Source of the DNA: a bacterium
Lineage (GTDB): Bacteria > Spirochaetota > UBA4802 > UBA5550
DNA: 54,028 nucleotides
Reading direction: 5' to 3'
Assembly: GCA_024224995.1 (NCBI GenBank)
Contig: JAAENB010000191.1
Span: 1 to 54,028, forward strand
The stretch's first letter is position 1, and every line of letters starts with the position of its first letter. Position numbers and translations under genes: made by a program. Positions 30,544 to 39,939 of this stretch are shown piece by piece. The notes under the pieces are model-generated. The model was not told the DNA's origin. It saw only the letters and a program-made list of their open reading frames with translations, and made no database searches.

Positions 30544-32718
30544 ATGAAAACTTTACTAAAGAGCAATAAAATATTAAAAACTCTTATATGGATTGTTTCC
30601 TGTATAACCTTCCCATTTTTGCTGCACGCCCAGGATACTGTTGATTCTGACAAAACAGAACTTAAAAAAATTGATGAAATTTACACGTATTCAATTGAAG
30701 AATTAATGAATATTGAAATTGTTTCTGCAACAAAAAAAAGCCAAAAAGCTACTGAAGCGCCGGCTGTAATTACAATTATAACCGCGCAGCAGATAAAGGA
30801 GCGCGGCTGCCAGACCCTGGGCGAAGCCCTGGAAAGCGTTGCCGGGCTGGATCTCCTGCACGACCGCTTACAGTATAACCTGGGTATCCGTGGGGTGAAT
30901 GGCGGCATGCGTGCCGGTTCCAGGATCGTTAAACTAATGATAGACGGACAGCCTGTTTCATTCAGATCAAGTTCCGAAAACTTTCTTGGAGAAGAACTGA
31001 TTCCCATCTCCATAATAAAAAGGGTGGAGATAATTCGCGGACCCGGTTCCGCTCTATACGGTGCAAACGCCTTTTTAGGGGTGATAAATATCATAACCAA
31101 AAACGGCAGCGAAATAGAAGGGGGAGAACTTGCTTTCACCTTCGGATACGGAGGCAAATACCTGTCCGATAAAGACTCCTTTCTCATTGGAGGCAGCGCC
31201 GGGGATTTCAGTTTTATCGCAGGAGCTTCAATCAACCACATTAACAACTCCGGGATGAGATTAGTTGATGTACCGGGGAATACCCACTCCAAAACAAACG
31301 AAAAAAGCAGTAATGAAAAAACCGAACCCCAGAGCCACTTTGTAAAATTCCAATATGAGCATGAATCAATGGGAACAATAACCGCCGATTTTCATTACCA
31401 GGCACTGGACGGTTACGGAGAATTCCAGGACTGGGGGGTTCTTACCCATAATAACAGGATTGCCCTGGCGAATGGATATGTGCGGGCCAGGTACGCGCAA
31501 AATTTCTTTGATCATTTCGATCTAACCTTCTCCGCTGCCTATGCCGCCGGAACTCCCCTGGAAGGGGAGAAACTTGAGACCGATGATGATACTTCTTCCT
31601 GGATAACACGAGACTACGGTTATACGGGCTATGACATAACAACAGAAATAATGTACCATTTAGACAATTCAACCAGTCTCACTATTGGATTTGATTATAC
31701 CTCCGACATCCATACCCTGCAAACATTTTATCCCACAACAGACTCGGGCAGAAGCAGCGCCAATCCCGGGGGGACTGAAACCGGGAGCAAAACCTTCAGG
31801 AATATTGGAGGTTACGGACAGGCAATAGTGTACCCCTTTAAGCTCTTCCGGGTAGAACTATTGAATACACTTGGTTTAACTGCCGGAGTCCGCTATGATT
31901 ATCATACAATTTATGGGGATACGCTCAACTGGAGAGCCGGGGCTGTATATAATTTTACCGAGACCTTATACGCGAAACTCCTTTATGGGACATCATTTAA
32001 AGCTCCTTCATCAACCCAGCTCTATAGCAATTATATTGTTGGGGGTGGTGTTATCGGCAATCCCGATCTTAAACCTGAAAAAGCCGAGACCCTGGAGATA
32101 GCAGTGGGCGGTCAATTGCTGCAGTATTTTGGCCTTACGATCAATGCTTTTTATAACCGGATAAAAGACAAAGTAGATCTGGTACTCCCCATTGGAGCTG
32201 TTTCGAATATCACTCCTGAAAATATCGCGGAAATTACTTCTGCCGGAATTGAATCGGAGCTGGTCTTTACTATCACAAACCTGGCAAGTTACGTCAATTA
32301 TTCATACCAGAGAAGTATTCTAAAAAAAAGACACCCTATGCGGGGAGATATCCTGGTTACAACCGGTATATACCCCACTCATATGATTAAATTTGGAGTT
32401 AATTACAAGATCCCGGCTATTTTTATCAACCTCAATATCGAAGGCCGGTACCTGGCTTCAAGAATAGCCAGTGAGCCGAATAACTATGAATATGATCCTA
32501 TTAATTATCGTACTAACCGGTACAGCCTGGATTCCTATTTTTTACTGGATGTTATGCTATCATCTCATATGCTTGAATTGCTCAAAGATACGGAAACGGA
32601 GCTTCGCGTTAAGGTCTATAATGTGCTGAATACGGAATACACCTACCCCGGGTTTTCCGGGTTCGATATTCCGGGTTTTGGGCGAAAATTTGTTGTTTCC
32701 CTGGTCCAGCATTTTTGA
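30544..32718 (+). CDS. TonB-dependent outer-membrane receptor
   Basis: Start at ATG 30544 (724 residues), because it gives a proper signal peptide (ILKTLIWIVSCITFPFLLHAQ); ATG 30526 is an alternative. A short helical region (IDEIYTYSIEELMNIEIVSA) leads to a complete plug domain (EAPAVITIITAQQIKERG, VEIIRGPGSALYGANAFLGV). A long beta-barrel ends VVSLVQHF with a C-terminal Phe, as the outer-membrane assembly signal requires. Such receptors import iron chelates, cobalamin or other scarce ligands using TonB energy. The upstream DtxR-type regulator suggests a metal complex. The binding-protein gene follows after 12 bp. Confidence 0.92.
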   Translation: MKTLLKSNKILKTLIWIVSCITFPFLLHAQDTVDSDKTELKKIDEIYTYSIEELMNIEIVSATKKSQKATEAPAVITIITAQQIKERGCQTLGEALESVAGLDLLHDRLQYNLGIRGVNGGMRAGSRIVKLMIDGQPVSFRSSSENFLGEELIPISIIKRVEIIRGPGSALYGANAFLGVINIITKNGSEIEGGELAFTFGYGGKYLSDKDSFLIGGSAGDFSFIAGASINHINNSGMRLVDVPGNTHSKTNEKSSNEKTEPQSHFVKFQYEHESMGTITADFHYQALDGYGEFQDWGVLTHNNRIALANGYVRARYAQNFFDHFDLTFSAAYAAGTPLEGEKLETDDDTSSWITRDYGYTGYDITTEIMYHLDNSTSLTIGFDYTSDIHTLQTFYPTTDSGRSSANPGGTETGSKTFRNIGGYGQAIVYPFKLFRVELLNTLGLTAGVRYDYHTIYGDTLNWRAGAVYNFTETLYAKLLYGTSFKAPSSTQLYSNYIVGGGVIGNPDLKPEKAETLEIAVGGQLLQYFGLTINAFYNRIKDKVDLVLPIGAVSNITPENIAEITSAGIESELVFTITNLASYVNYSYQRSILKKRHPMRGDILVTTGIYPTHMIKFGVNYKIPAIFINLNIEGRYLASRIASEPNNYEYDPINYRTNRYSLDSYFLLDVMLSSHMLELLKDTETELRVKVYNVLNTEYTYPGFSGFDIPGFGRKFVVSLVQHF

Positions 32719-32730
32719 TGGAGGTTACTT

Positions 32731-34014
32731 ATGGCTAAATTAAAATATATACTTATTATATCCCTTTTGGGATATTCATGTAATTTTTTAAGTGAAGACC
32801 TTAAAGAAATTACTTATAATAACCCGATCAAAATTGGAGTGCTGAATTCAACCAGCTATAACAGGGCCTGGTGTGAAACTCTGAATCTCGCGGCCTTTAT
32901 GGCAGCGGAAGAAATAAACGATGCCGGAGGGATCACGATCGGAAGTACCGATCACGACCTGGAGCTTGTATTTGCCGATGACGCAGGATCATCAACAACA
33001 GGTCTTACCGCAGTAGAGACATTGAAAAATAATAATATTGATATCATAATTGGACCGGCTTATTCCGGTGTAACCCTGGGCATCTATAGCTACACAACAT
33101 CAAATAACATGCTTCTTATCCCCTTCAGCGCAACCAGTGATACAATATCAGGGCTCCATTCCATGATATGGCGAACCTGTCCGCCGGACAAATACCAGGG
33201 CGAGTTAGCAGGCCAGTATGTGTTTAACCAGGGCAGGGTTCGCGCGGGAATCATCTACCGCAATGATACCTGGGGCGACAATCTCCGGACTCAATTTAAA
33301 ACAGCTTTTCAAACTGCGGGAGGAACCGTTGTTAGTGAAGTACCCTTTGATCCAACAGTAGTCTCGTCTTCTTCCGATTTTTCAAGTTACCTGGATACTT
33401 TATTCGCGCCCGATCCCCAACCGGACGTGATCTATCTTATCAGCTACGGTTCCAGGGGAGCGAAAATTACTAATGACATTGTCCAGGGTGGGTATATTTC
33501 AAGCTCCTATACTCCCGATTTTGTTTCAAATGATGGGGTATACGGAAGTAACTTCCTGGCAAACGGAAACACCCAGGTACTGGAAGGAATGTACGGAACC
33601 GCTCCCGGTGGAAATTCGACAAGCAGCAATTACCTGCTTTTTAAGAATAATTATATTACGCGCTTCGGTTTCGAGCCAAATTCCTACTGTGAATATATAT
33701 ATGACAATGTGTACCTGGCGGCATACGCGATGCAGCTTGCTCAAGATTCATCTGCTGCAGCCGTTCAAGCCCAATTACAAAAAGTTTCTATTTTGACAAC
33801 GAGTGAAACAAAAATTTATGTCGATAATTTCAGCGGAGGAAAGTCCGCGCTAGGCACCAGCGGTACAGGAGATATTGATTACGAAGGAGCTTCGGGCCCC
33901 ATAGATTTTAACTCCGACAGGGACCCGGGCAAGGCCAATTATCAAATTTGGAAAATAGAAAACAGGCAATTTACCATTATCGATGCCGATAACCAGGTAA
34001 CCATAACTCCTTAA
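32731..34014 (+). CDS. Periplasmic-binding-protein type 1 (LivJ-like) lipoprotein
   Basis: A 427-residue lipoprotein (lipobox LGYSC, Cys17) of the branched-chain-amino-acid-binding superfamily: IKIGVLNSTSYNRAW, LAAFMAAEEINDAGGI, DIIIGPAYSGVTLGIYSYTT, and the second-lobe GRVRAGIIYRNDTWGD. These normally feed an ABC importer or a sensor, but no permease or ATPase gene is present. GGAGG precedes the ATG, and the gene follows the TonB receptor in an operon. It may hand on the ligand brought in by the receptor, or act as a surface-exposed partner; both are inference. It is convergent with the kinase gene, 6 bp apart. Confidence 0.85.
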   Translation: MAKLKYILIISLLGYSCNFLSEDLKEITYNNPIKIGVLNSTSYNRAWCETLNLAAFMAAEEINDAGGITIGSTDHDLELVFADDAGSSTTGLTAVETLKNNNIDIIIGPAYSGVTLGIYSYTTSNNMLLIPFSATSDTISGLHSMIWRTCPPDKYQGELAGQYVFNQGRVRAGIIYRNDTWGDNLRTQFKTAFQTAGGTVVSEVPFDPTVVSSSSDFSSYLDTLFAPDPQPDVIYLISYGSRGAKITNDIVQGGYISSSYTPDFVSNDGVYGSNFLANGNTQVLEGMYGTAPGGNSTSSNYLLFKNNYITRFGFEPNSYCEYIYDNVYLAAYAMQLAQDSSAAAVQAQLQKVSILTTSETKIYVDNFSGGKSALGTSGTGDIDYEGASGPIDFNSDRDPGKANYQIWKIENRQFTIIDADNQVTITP

Positions 34015-34020
34015 TTGTTA

Positions 34021-35211
34021 TTACGATGCCATGAGCTGATTGCTCGTTTTAGCTTTTCCGGGATCGAATTCTATTATAAATTTAACCCCTGAACTATCAT
34101 CCAGGCTTACCTTACCTTTAAGCTGCGTGGTGAGTTCATTAACCAGCGATAATCCAAGAGAATTAGTATTCCGGAAATCCATCCCGGACGGCAACCCCTT
34201 TCCGTTGTCGGCAACAATAAGCGTATAACGATTATTGTTATTATAAAATTCTATTGTTATTTCACCTTTTTGCCCTTTTTCAAACGCATACTCAAGAGAA
34301 TTGGAAACAAGTTCGGTTATCATCAACGCGCAGGGGATTGCGATATCCAGGTTAACCAGCATATTATTGACAGAAATATTCATCTCTATCTCAATCTGCA
34401 TAAAAAACGAAAGCAGCAGCTTGTCTGTCAGCGCCCTGATATAATTATCAAAATCAATTTGCGAAAGGTTTTTTGAGTGATACAGTTTTTCATGGATCAA
34501 CGCCATGGTAAATATACGATTTTGACTACTGGTAAAATACTTTTTATATTTTTCGTCTTCAACAAATCCCGCCTGAAGACTTAGAAGACTTGAGACTAGT
34601 TGCATATTATTTTTAACCCGGTGGTGGACTTCTTCTAATAGAACACTCTTTTCTTTCAATGAGGCTGTTAATTGATCTTCACGTTCCCGTAATTCTTTTT
34701 CAACAGATTCCCGCCATTCAATTTCCTGTTTTAATGCTTCATTTGCCTGCGTCAGTTCCTGTGTTCGTTCCCGGATCTTTTCTTCCAGTTGAACATTCAT
34801 GGTCCGTAACTCGTTTTGTAAATTATAGATTGTGAGGTGAGTATGAATTCTTGAAAGTAACTCCTCACCTTCAATGGGCTTGGCTATATAATCAACCGCT
34901 CCTGCGCTAAATCCCCTTACCTTGTCTATGGGTTCACACAGAGCGCTCATGAAGATTACCGGAATATCCCGTACAGCAGCATTAGCCTTCAGCTGCCGGC
35001 AGGTCTCAAATCCATCGATTTCAGGCATTATAATATCAAGAAGTATAATATCCGGAGTATGAGAATCGATCATTGTTAGCAGTTCCATACCGCTTCCTAC
35101 CGGAACTACGGTAAACCCATATCCTGTCAAATAGTTACTAAGAGCATCCAGGTTCATTGGGTCATCATCAACAGCAAAAATTGTTGAAAACTTTACGGCG
35201 TCAAGATTCAT
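34021..35211 (-). CDS. Response regulator-histidine kinase hybrid (HisKA_2 type)
   Basis: ATG 35211 is chosen because GAGGGGGA lies six bases upstream; the ATG two codons earlier would touch that site. Of 396 residues, REC is at 8-125 (phosphoacceptor Asp59, Lys111). A coiled coil (KIRERTQELTQANEAL) connects to a HisKA_2 dimerisation domain, LEEVHHRVKNNMQLVSSLLSL (His196/His197). A HATPase domain has ELVSNSLEYAFEKG and DNGKGLPSG. The kinase output of such REC-HisKA_2 proteins commonly feeds stress-response regulators. Its own promoter is at 35309. No partner regulator is adjacent. Confidence 0.9.
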   Translation of the reverse strand: MNLDAVKFSTIFAVDDDPMNLDALSNYLTGYGFTVVPVGSGMELLTMIDSHTPDIILLDIIMPEIDGFETCRQLKANAAVRDIPVIFMSALCEPIDKVRGFSAGAVDYIAKPIEGEELLSRIHTHLTIYNLQNELRTMNVQLEEKIRERTQELTQANEALKQEIEWRESVEKELREREDQLTASLKEKSVLLEEVHHRVKNNMQLVSSLLSLQAGFVEDEKYKKYFTSSQNRIFTMALIHEKLYHSKNLSQIDFDNYIRALTDKLLLSFFMQIEIEMNISVNNMLVNLDIAIPCALMITELVSNSLEYAFEKGQKGEITIEFYNNNNRYTLIVADNGKGLPSGMDFRNTNSLGLSLVNELTTQLKGKVSLDDSSGVKFIIEFDPGKAKTSNQLMAS

Positions 35212-35308
35212 AGGCATTCCCCCTCGCTATCTTACAGGTTCATCCGTTGGTAAGCGACCGGTTGGCTGGCTCATGGTGCAAAATATTGTCTGATGTTTTT
35301 TATATTTA

Positions 35309-35337
35309 ATTCTAGCAGTAAAATGAGGAAATGTCAA
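35309..35337 (-). promoter_or_regulatory. Promoter of the REC-histidine kinase gene
   Basis: On the minus strand TTGACA (35337-35332), 17-bp spacer, TAGAAT (35314-35309). It leaves a leader of about 90 bases before the start codon. The remaining gap to fusA (35338-35453) has one loose GC-rich inverted repeat (CCGGGG/CCCCGG) without a T-run. Confidence 0.6.
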
Positions 35338-35453
35338 TTATAAAACCATGTACCGGGAATCATACACTTCCGTATAAATTTCCAATACAGGTGTCATGGG
35401 GAATGTCCGGGGAGAGCGAATATTTTAAATAAACGCCGCCCCGGAGCATAGTA

Positions 35454-37529
35454 TTATTTTGAGTCTTTTTTCTTCTCAGCCATCTTTTTCAATACTTCCT
35501 CTTGCACACCTTTGCTCAGAGGAACATACTTATCAAACTCCATTGAATAGTTTGCTCTACCACTGGAGATATTTCGGAGCTGAGTAGCATAACCGAACAT
35601 CTCACTGAGAGGAACAAACCCGTTAAGTTTCTGAGATCCTTTCCGGTATCGTCTCATAGAGTCAATCTTGCCTCTTCGTTTATTAACATCACCAACAACA
35701 TCCCCGATATAATCATCAGGAGTATTTATTTCAATTTTCATCATTGGCTCAAGGAGAATAGGAGTTGCCTTTAAAAATCCGTTCTTAAAACAAATCGACC
35801 CACAGATTTGAAAAGCCATATCCGAAGAGTCAACATCATGGTAGGTACCGTCCAGAAGAACAACTTTAATGTCCACAACAGGGAATTCCGTAAGGATTCC
35901 TCTTGCCATTGATTTAACAATACCTTTCCGGACAGAAGGAATATATTCAGTCGGAATCGCACCGCCTTTGATCTTGTCGATATACTCAAAACCTTTACCT
36001 TCATTCGGCTCCATTCTCATTACCGTATGAGCATACTGCCCTTTACCACCAGTCTGCTTTGAATGCTTATAATCACACTCTATTTCTCTGGAAATAGTCT
36101 CCCGGTACGCAACCGAAGGTTCGCCAACCTCAACCTCAACCTGAAACTCTTCTTTGAGCCTGTCGATAATAATCTCCAGGTGAAGTTCTCCCATTCCGGA
36201 AATTATTGTTTCATTTGTCTCATCATCATATCGCGCATTAAAAGACGGATCTTCATTAGACAGTTTATTAAGAGCGATTCCAAGTTTTTCCTGTTCCTTT
36301 CTTGTTGCAACAGTTACTTTAAGCTCAATTACAGACGGGGGAATATGTATCGATTCCATAAACAACGGATGACTCGGGTCACATAAGGTATCCCCTGTTT
36401 TAGTAACCTTCATTCCAATTAAGGCTACGATATCTCCGGGAACTGCCGTTTGAACCTCTTCCCGGTCTTTGGCATGAATCCGTAAGATCCTTCCAATTCG
36501 CTCGGTTTTCCCTTTTGTTGAGTTCAATATCTGCATCCCGCTTTTCAACTCTCCGGAATAGATCCTGATAAATGTCTGCTGTCCTACATATGGATCGTGT
36601 ATCAGTTTAAAGGCAAGCGCGGCAAAGGGCTCATTCACTGAAGGTTTCCGGGTGTGTGACTTTTCCTCATCATCAATATCAATACCAACGATAGCTCCTT
36701 TGTCAATAGGAGAAGGCAGGTACGATATAACCGCGTCAAGAAGAAGCTGTACTCCCTTATTTTTGTAGGCAGATCCGCACAAAACCGGGGTAATCAGCAT
36801 TTTCAGCGTAGCCTCTCTGGCTGCTTTTGCCAAAAGATCGTTTGGAATATCCTTCTCTTCAAGGAAAAGTTCCATTATTTCTTCATTATAATCGGCAAGT
36901 TTCTCCACAAGGAAATCCCGTGCTTCTTTAACCCTGTCTTTATATTCATCAGGAATTTCTATTTCTTTTCTTTCAAATTCTTCAAAGACATAAGCTTTTC
37001 TTTCTACTATATCAATTGATCCCAGAAAATTATCCTCAGCCCCCATAGGAACATGGAACGGTACCGGGTTCGCATCCAGATCTTCGTCCAGCTGGCCAAC
37101 GACTGCGGAAAAATCGGCCCCAACCCGGTCCATCTTGTTAATGAAGGCAATCCTGGGAACCTTGTACCTGTCGGCCTGGTTCCAGACAGTCTCACTCTGA
37201 GGTTCAACTCCCCCAACAGCACAAAATACCGCAACCATACCGTCAATTACCCGCAGCGATCGTTCAACTTCAATAGTAAAATCGACATGTCCCGGAGTAT
37301 CAATAATATTTACCGGGTGATTTTCCCAGACACAGGATATGGCAGCAGAGGCAATAGTGATACCTCTTTCCTGCTCCTGCTTCATAAAATCCATGGTAGC
37401 TTCACCATCATGGACCTCCCCCATTTTCCTGCTAATACCGGTAAAGAATAGTATTCGCTCTGTTACCGTAGTCTTTCCCGCGTCAATATGCGCCGCAATT
37501 CCAATATTTCTTACTTTCTGAAGTGGCAT
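35454..37529 (-). CDS. fusA: Translation elongation factor G
   Basis: A 691-residue GTPase of standard EF-G length. P-loop AHIDAGKTT (13-21), switch region [19 protein letters not shown] (G3) and NKMDRVG (G4) are intact; the later domains follow, with the domain IV segment [18 protein letters not shown] moves tRNA and mRNA after peptide bond formation and helps recycle ribosomes. It is not in a str operon here (no rpsL, rpsG or tuf). Lineages such as spirochaetes often carry two EF-Gs with split roles, so which one this is cannot be decided. AGGAG lies before the ATG. Confidence 0.95.
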   Translation of the reverse strand: MPLQKVRNIGIAAHIDAGKTTVTERILFFTGISRKMGEVHDGEATMDFMKQEQERGITIASAAISCVWENHPVNIIDTPGHVDFTIEVERSLRVIDGMVAVFCAVGGVEPQSETVWNQADRYKVPRIAFINKMDRVGADFSAVVGQLDEDLDANPVPFHVPMGAEDNFLGSIDIVERKAYVFEEFERKEIEIPDEYKDRVKEARDFLVEKLADYNEEIMELFLEEKDIPNDLLAKAAREATLKMLITPVLCGSAYKNKGVQLLLDAVISYLPSPIDKGAIVGIDIDDEEKSHTRKPSVNEPFAALAFKLIHDPYVGQQTFIRIYSGELKSGMQILNSTKGKTERIGRILRIHAKDREEVQTAVPGDIVALIGMKVTKTGDTLCDPSHPLFMESIHIPPSVIELKVTVATRKEQEKLGIALNKLSNEDPSFNARYDDETNETIISGMGELHLEIIIDRLKEEFQVEVEVGEPSVAYRETISREIECDYKHSKQTGGKGQYAHTVMRMEPNEGKGFEYIDKIKGGAIPTEYIPSVRKGIVKSMARGILTEFPVVDIKVVLLDGTYHDVDSSDMAFQICGSICFKNGFLKATPILLEPMMKIEINTPDDYIGDVVGDVNKRRGKIDSMRRYRKGSQKLNGFVPLSEMFGYATQLRNISSGRANYSMEFDKYVPLSKGVQEEVLKKMAEKKKDSK

Positions 37530-37606
37530 GTGATTCTCCTGATATTATTTATATTATTTCATTATTATACTTATATAACTCTAAAACCTGTTCATACAGA
37601 TAAAAA

Positions 37607-37634
37607 ATTATATCATAATTTTCATAGTTGTCCA
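37607..37634 (-). promoter_or_regulatory. Promoter of fusA
   Basis: On the minus strand TGGACA (37634-37629), 16-bp spacer, TATAAT (37612-37607), giving a leader of about 70 bases. The rest of the gap up to 37756 is AT-rich with only a 5-bp hairpin (GACAC/GTGTC at 37706-37720). Confidence 0.55.
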
Positions 37635-37756
37635 GAATAATACGTAATAAAACTCTGATTTACTTGATGGAATATGAAAAAATAAGAAGCGCCATTCTGA
37701 CGACGACACCATTTGTGTCAAATCTTTTTCAAAAACCGGCTTTTTTTTAAAAAAAT

Positions 37757-38269
37757 CTAATTTTCATTCAAAATCTTCAGCATATCAACCTGAATGCGGG
37801 CTTGTTCTGCGTAATCGGAATCGGAAAAATTGGAGAGTATTTCTTTAAAAACCCGGAGCGCTTTTTTATCATACCCCATCTTTTTATAGCAGAGACCAAT
37901 TCGATAATAGGCCTCAACTCCTTCAGTTGAATTACTAAATTCTTCAAACAAAGAGCGGTATATCTTAATGGCTTCCTGGTAATCAAACTTGTTGATAGCA
38001 ATTTCAGCCAGGCGCTTATATGCCTCATGCCGGTGAATCCCATTATAATAGATTTCCAGATACTCGTTCAACGCTTCAATAGCCTTGTCGTCCCGGTTTA
38101 ATTTTATAAACTGGATCCCGTTCCTGAATTTCATATCATCAGCTGCTTTTTCAAGGTTCAATTGCTTCGGAGGAGCTTTTTTCTTTTTATTTTCCTGGTT
38201 TTCCTGGGCAAAAAGCAGGGCTGTAAAAAGCAGCAGGAATATGGTTACAGTACTAAAAACTAAACGCAT
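37757..38269 (-). CDS. Exported TPR protein (CpoB/YbgF-like)
   Basis: A 170-residue protein with signal peptide (LVFSTVTIFLLLFTALLFAQ), a short Lys-rich linker, and three TPR-like units: AIEALNEYLEIYYNGIHRHE, AEIAINKFDYQEAIKIYRSL and RIGLCYKKMGYDKKALRVF. The last unit resembles CpoB/YbgF. Such proteins coordinate outer-membrane constriction or lipoprotein assembly; no tol-pal gene is nearby. The next gene on this strand is fusA, 227 bp on. Confidence 0.7.
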   Translation of the reverse strand: MRLVFSTVTIFLLLFTALLFAQENQENKKKKAPPKQLNLEKAADDMKFRNGIQFIKLNRDDKAIEALNEYLEIYYNGIHRHEAYKRLAEIAINKFDYQEAIKIYRSLFEEFSNSTEGVEAYYRIGLCYKKMGYDKKALRVFKEILSNFSDSDYAEQARIQVDMLKILNEN

Positions 38270-38438
38270 GTATAGAAATCCTTTTTCAGCTATATTGTAT
38301 AAAATGACATCTTATGTCTTATAGTATACTATCGACATATGCAAAAAAATAAACCATACAAAAAATTTGCCCCTTTCGACCTTTTCATCACACTTATACT
38401 ATAAAATATATAGCATAAACAAGATTAAGGAGAATACA

Positions 38439-38528
38439 ATGCCGGGAAAAGAACAATGCGGGGAAATAAGCAGGAGACATTATACCGTAAATTTAAGCAG
38501 TTCCTCTTCCCGGGTAGTAACCATATAG
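38439..38528 (+). CDS. Doubtful 29-residue ORF with strong ribosome site
   Basis: AAGGAG lies 6 bp before an ATG that opens 29 codons (beginning MPGKEQCGEISRRH) and ends inside the 3' end of the gene on the opposite strand. A second tiny frame just upstream (38339-38404, beginning MQKNKPYKKFAPFDLF) reads like the start of a membrane protein. The plus strand is otherwise silent here. They could be leader peptides or the head of a lost gene. Confidence 0.2.
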   Translation: MPGKEQCGEISRRHYTVNLSSSSSRVVTI

Positions 38529-39820
38529 GCTGCTGCTTTTGCTATTGTTGATACAACTTCCGCATCGATCTTAGCAAGGAAATCAGCAGCTTCTAACCTG
38601 CTATTAAACATTTCCCGGGCATGAGAAAGCAAATCTTTAATAGCAGAATACCCGATCCGTTTATAAAGAAATAAAGACAGGGGAGAATTCTTCATATCAA
38701 AACTGATCTCGTGAGCTCTTCCGGCATCAAGGAGCCGAAAGATCGTTGAGAACTGATCTCCGGGATTAGCCGGATTTAACACCGGTAAAAAATCTTCAAG
38801 CCGTCTCATTTTCTCCCCTTCTTTCCGGATGTCTCCCATAAAAAGAGAAAGCGGCGCATCTCCGCCCGTCAGATCCGCCAGGGCTTCCAGGATGCTAATT
38901 GTTACCAGTTTAACCCCCAGGTACTCACGTGCCGTCTCAATATTTCTCCTGGTAAGGGTTGCCATTTGCAGAAACTCTTTTTCCGAGGGAACTCCTTTAA
39001 ATGAATGAAAAACCGTGTCCGGATCAAGTGATATAAAAAAACCTTCCATTTTTTGAAGAGAGACCCGGTAGTCTTTTATTGAATAGACTTCAATCATATG
39101 AAGAGCCTGGTTTGTTTCCGGGAGAAGTTTCCAGGTATTGTCAAGAAAGGTGGCCGTATCTCTTTCGGCAAAACTAACAACATCCATATTCGAAAAAAGT
39201 ACCGCTTCCTTTATTATATCTTCAATTTCGGTATCCGTGAACGATACGGAATATTTTAAAGAAGCAGATTGAATTCTTTTAAAAAGCAGGTCGCAATGAC
39301 CTTGCTCCCGGAAGGGAATAGTAGACTCAATGTAAACAATAACTTTAAGCAGATCCGTTACCGAAAAGAGTGCTTCCAGTTCCACTATCATCACCAGGGT
39401 GCTTAAAAACTCATTAAGACCGCCAAAGGGTGATAGCTTTTGTCCCGGTTTAAAATCATAGAGATCAAGAGCCAGATTTATGTTTGTGTCAGCAGCATCA
39501 ATCGAATCCGCAATAAAGATCTCTTCTTGTTCTTCCCGGATATACTGAAGCAGCATAGTTCGAATTTCCGGTGAAAAACCTTTGTCCACCTGGTAATATA
39601 CAACATCATGGAAAAAAGCGGCCAGGGTTTGTATTGGGTTTACGGGATTTGAAAGATTAAAAACATGCGCGGGAGTATGAAATGTTCTCGGCTCAATGCT
39701 CATCGTTTTATGGACCAGCACTGCCATATCTTCAACTTTTTTAAGAGATACAGCACAACCAAGCTGCTTGAAGGCATCTTCAATCATATTGATCATCCGC
39801 TGAATTGCGCCAATGTCCAT
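38480..39820 (-). CDS. HD-superfamily-like protein, hypothetical
   Basis: A 446-residue soluble protein. Residues about 45-85, TFHTPAHVFNL...LAAFFHDVVYYQ, match the H...HD pattern of predicted metal-dependent HD phosphohydrolases (where RYHTLxH...FHDVVY is typical). The remaining 350 residues are mainly helical and not recognised; they may contain a second degenerate unit. TAAGGAG precedes the ATG. The gene follows glycogen phosphorylase on the same strand, separated by a large hairpin. A nucleotide or signalling-nucleotide phosphatase role is possible but unproven. Confidence 0.55.
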   Translation of the reverse strand: MDIGAIQRMINMIEDAFKQLGCAVSLKKVEDMAVLVHKTMSIEPRTFHTPAHVFNLSNPVNPIQTLAAFFHDVVYYQVDKGFSPEIRTMLLQYIREEQEEIFIADSIDAADTNINLALDLYDFKPGQKLSPFGGLNEFLSTLVMIVELEALFSVTDLLKVIVYIESTIPFREQGHCDLLFKRIQSASLKYSVSFTDTEIEDIIKEAVLFSNMDVVSFAERDTATFLDNTWKLLPETNQALHMIEVYSIKDYRVSLQKMEGFFISLDPDTVFHSFKGVPSEKEFLQMATLTRRNIETAREYLGVKLVTISILEALADLTGGDAPLSLFMGDIRKEGEKMRRLEDFLPVLNPANPGDQFSTIFRLLDAGRAHEISFDMKNSPLSLFLYKRIGYSAIKDLLSHAREMFNSRLEAADFLAKIDAEVVSTIAKAAAYMVTTREEELLKFTV

Positions 39821-39842
39821 AATAGCTCCTTATTATAAGGAA

Positions 39843-39926
39843 AGGGGCCTTTCTCCTTCTCATAACGTGGGGTTAAAACCCCTCGCAGGGGTCGCACCCC
39901 ACGCTATGAGAAGGAGAAAGGCCCCT
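39843..39926. repeat. Large nested hairpin between glgP and the HD-like gene
   Basis: Outer arms of 22 bp (39843-39864 and 39905-39926, AGGGGCCTTTCTCC...) are perfect complements. After a one-base mismatch, CGTGGGGT pairs with ACCCCACG. A final inner stem ACCCCT-CGC-AGGGGT closes the structure. The whole 84 bases fold on themselves. It begins 13 bp past the glgP stop codon. The tract beyond the stem on the minus strand (TTTCCTT) is only weakly T-rich. Confidence 0.85.
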
Positions 39927-39939
39927 CGCTAAAAACCCC

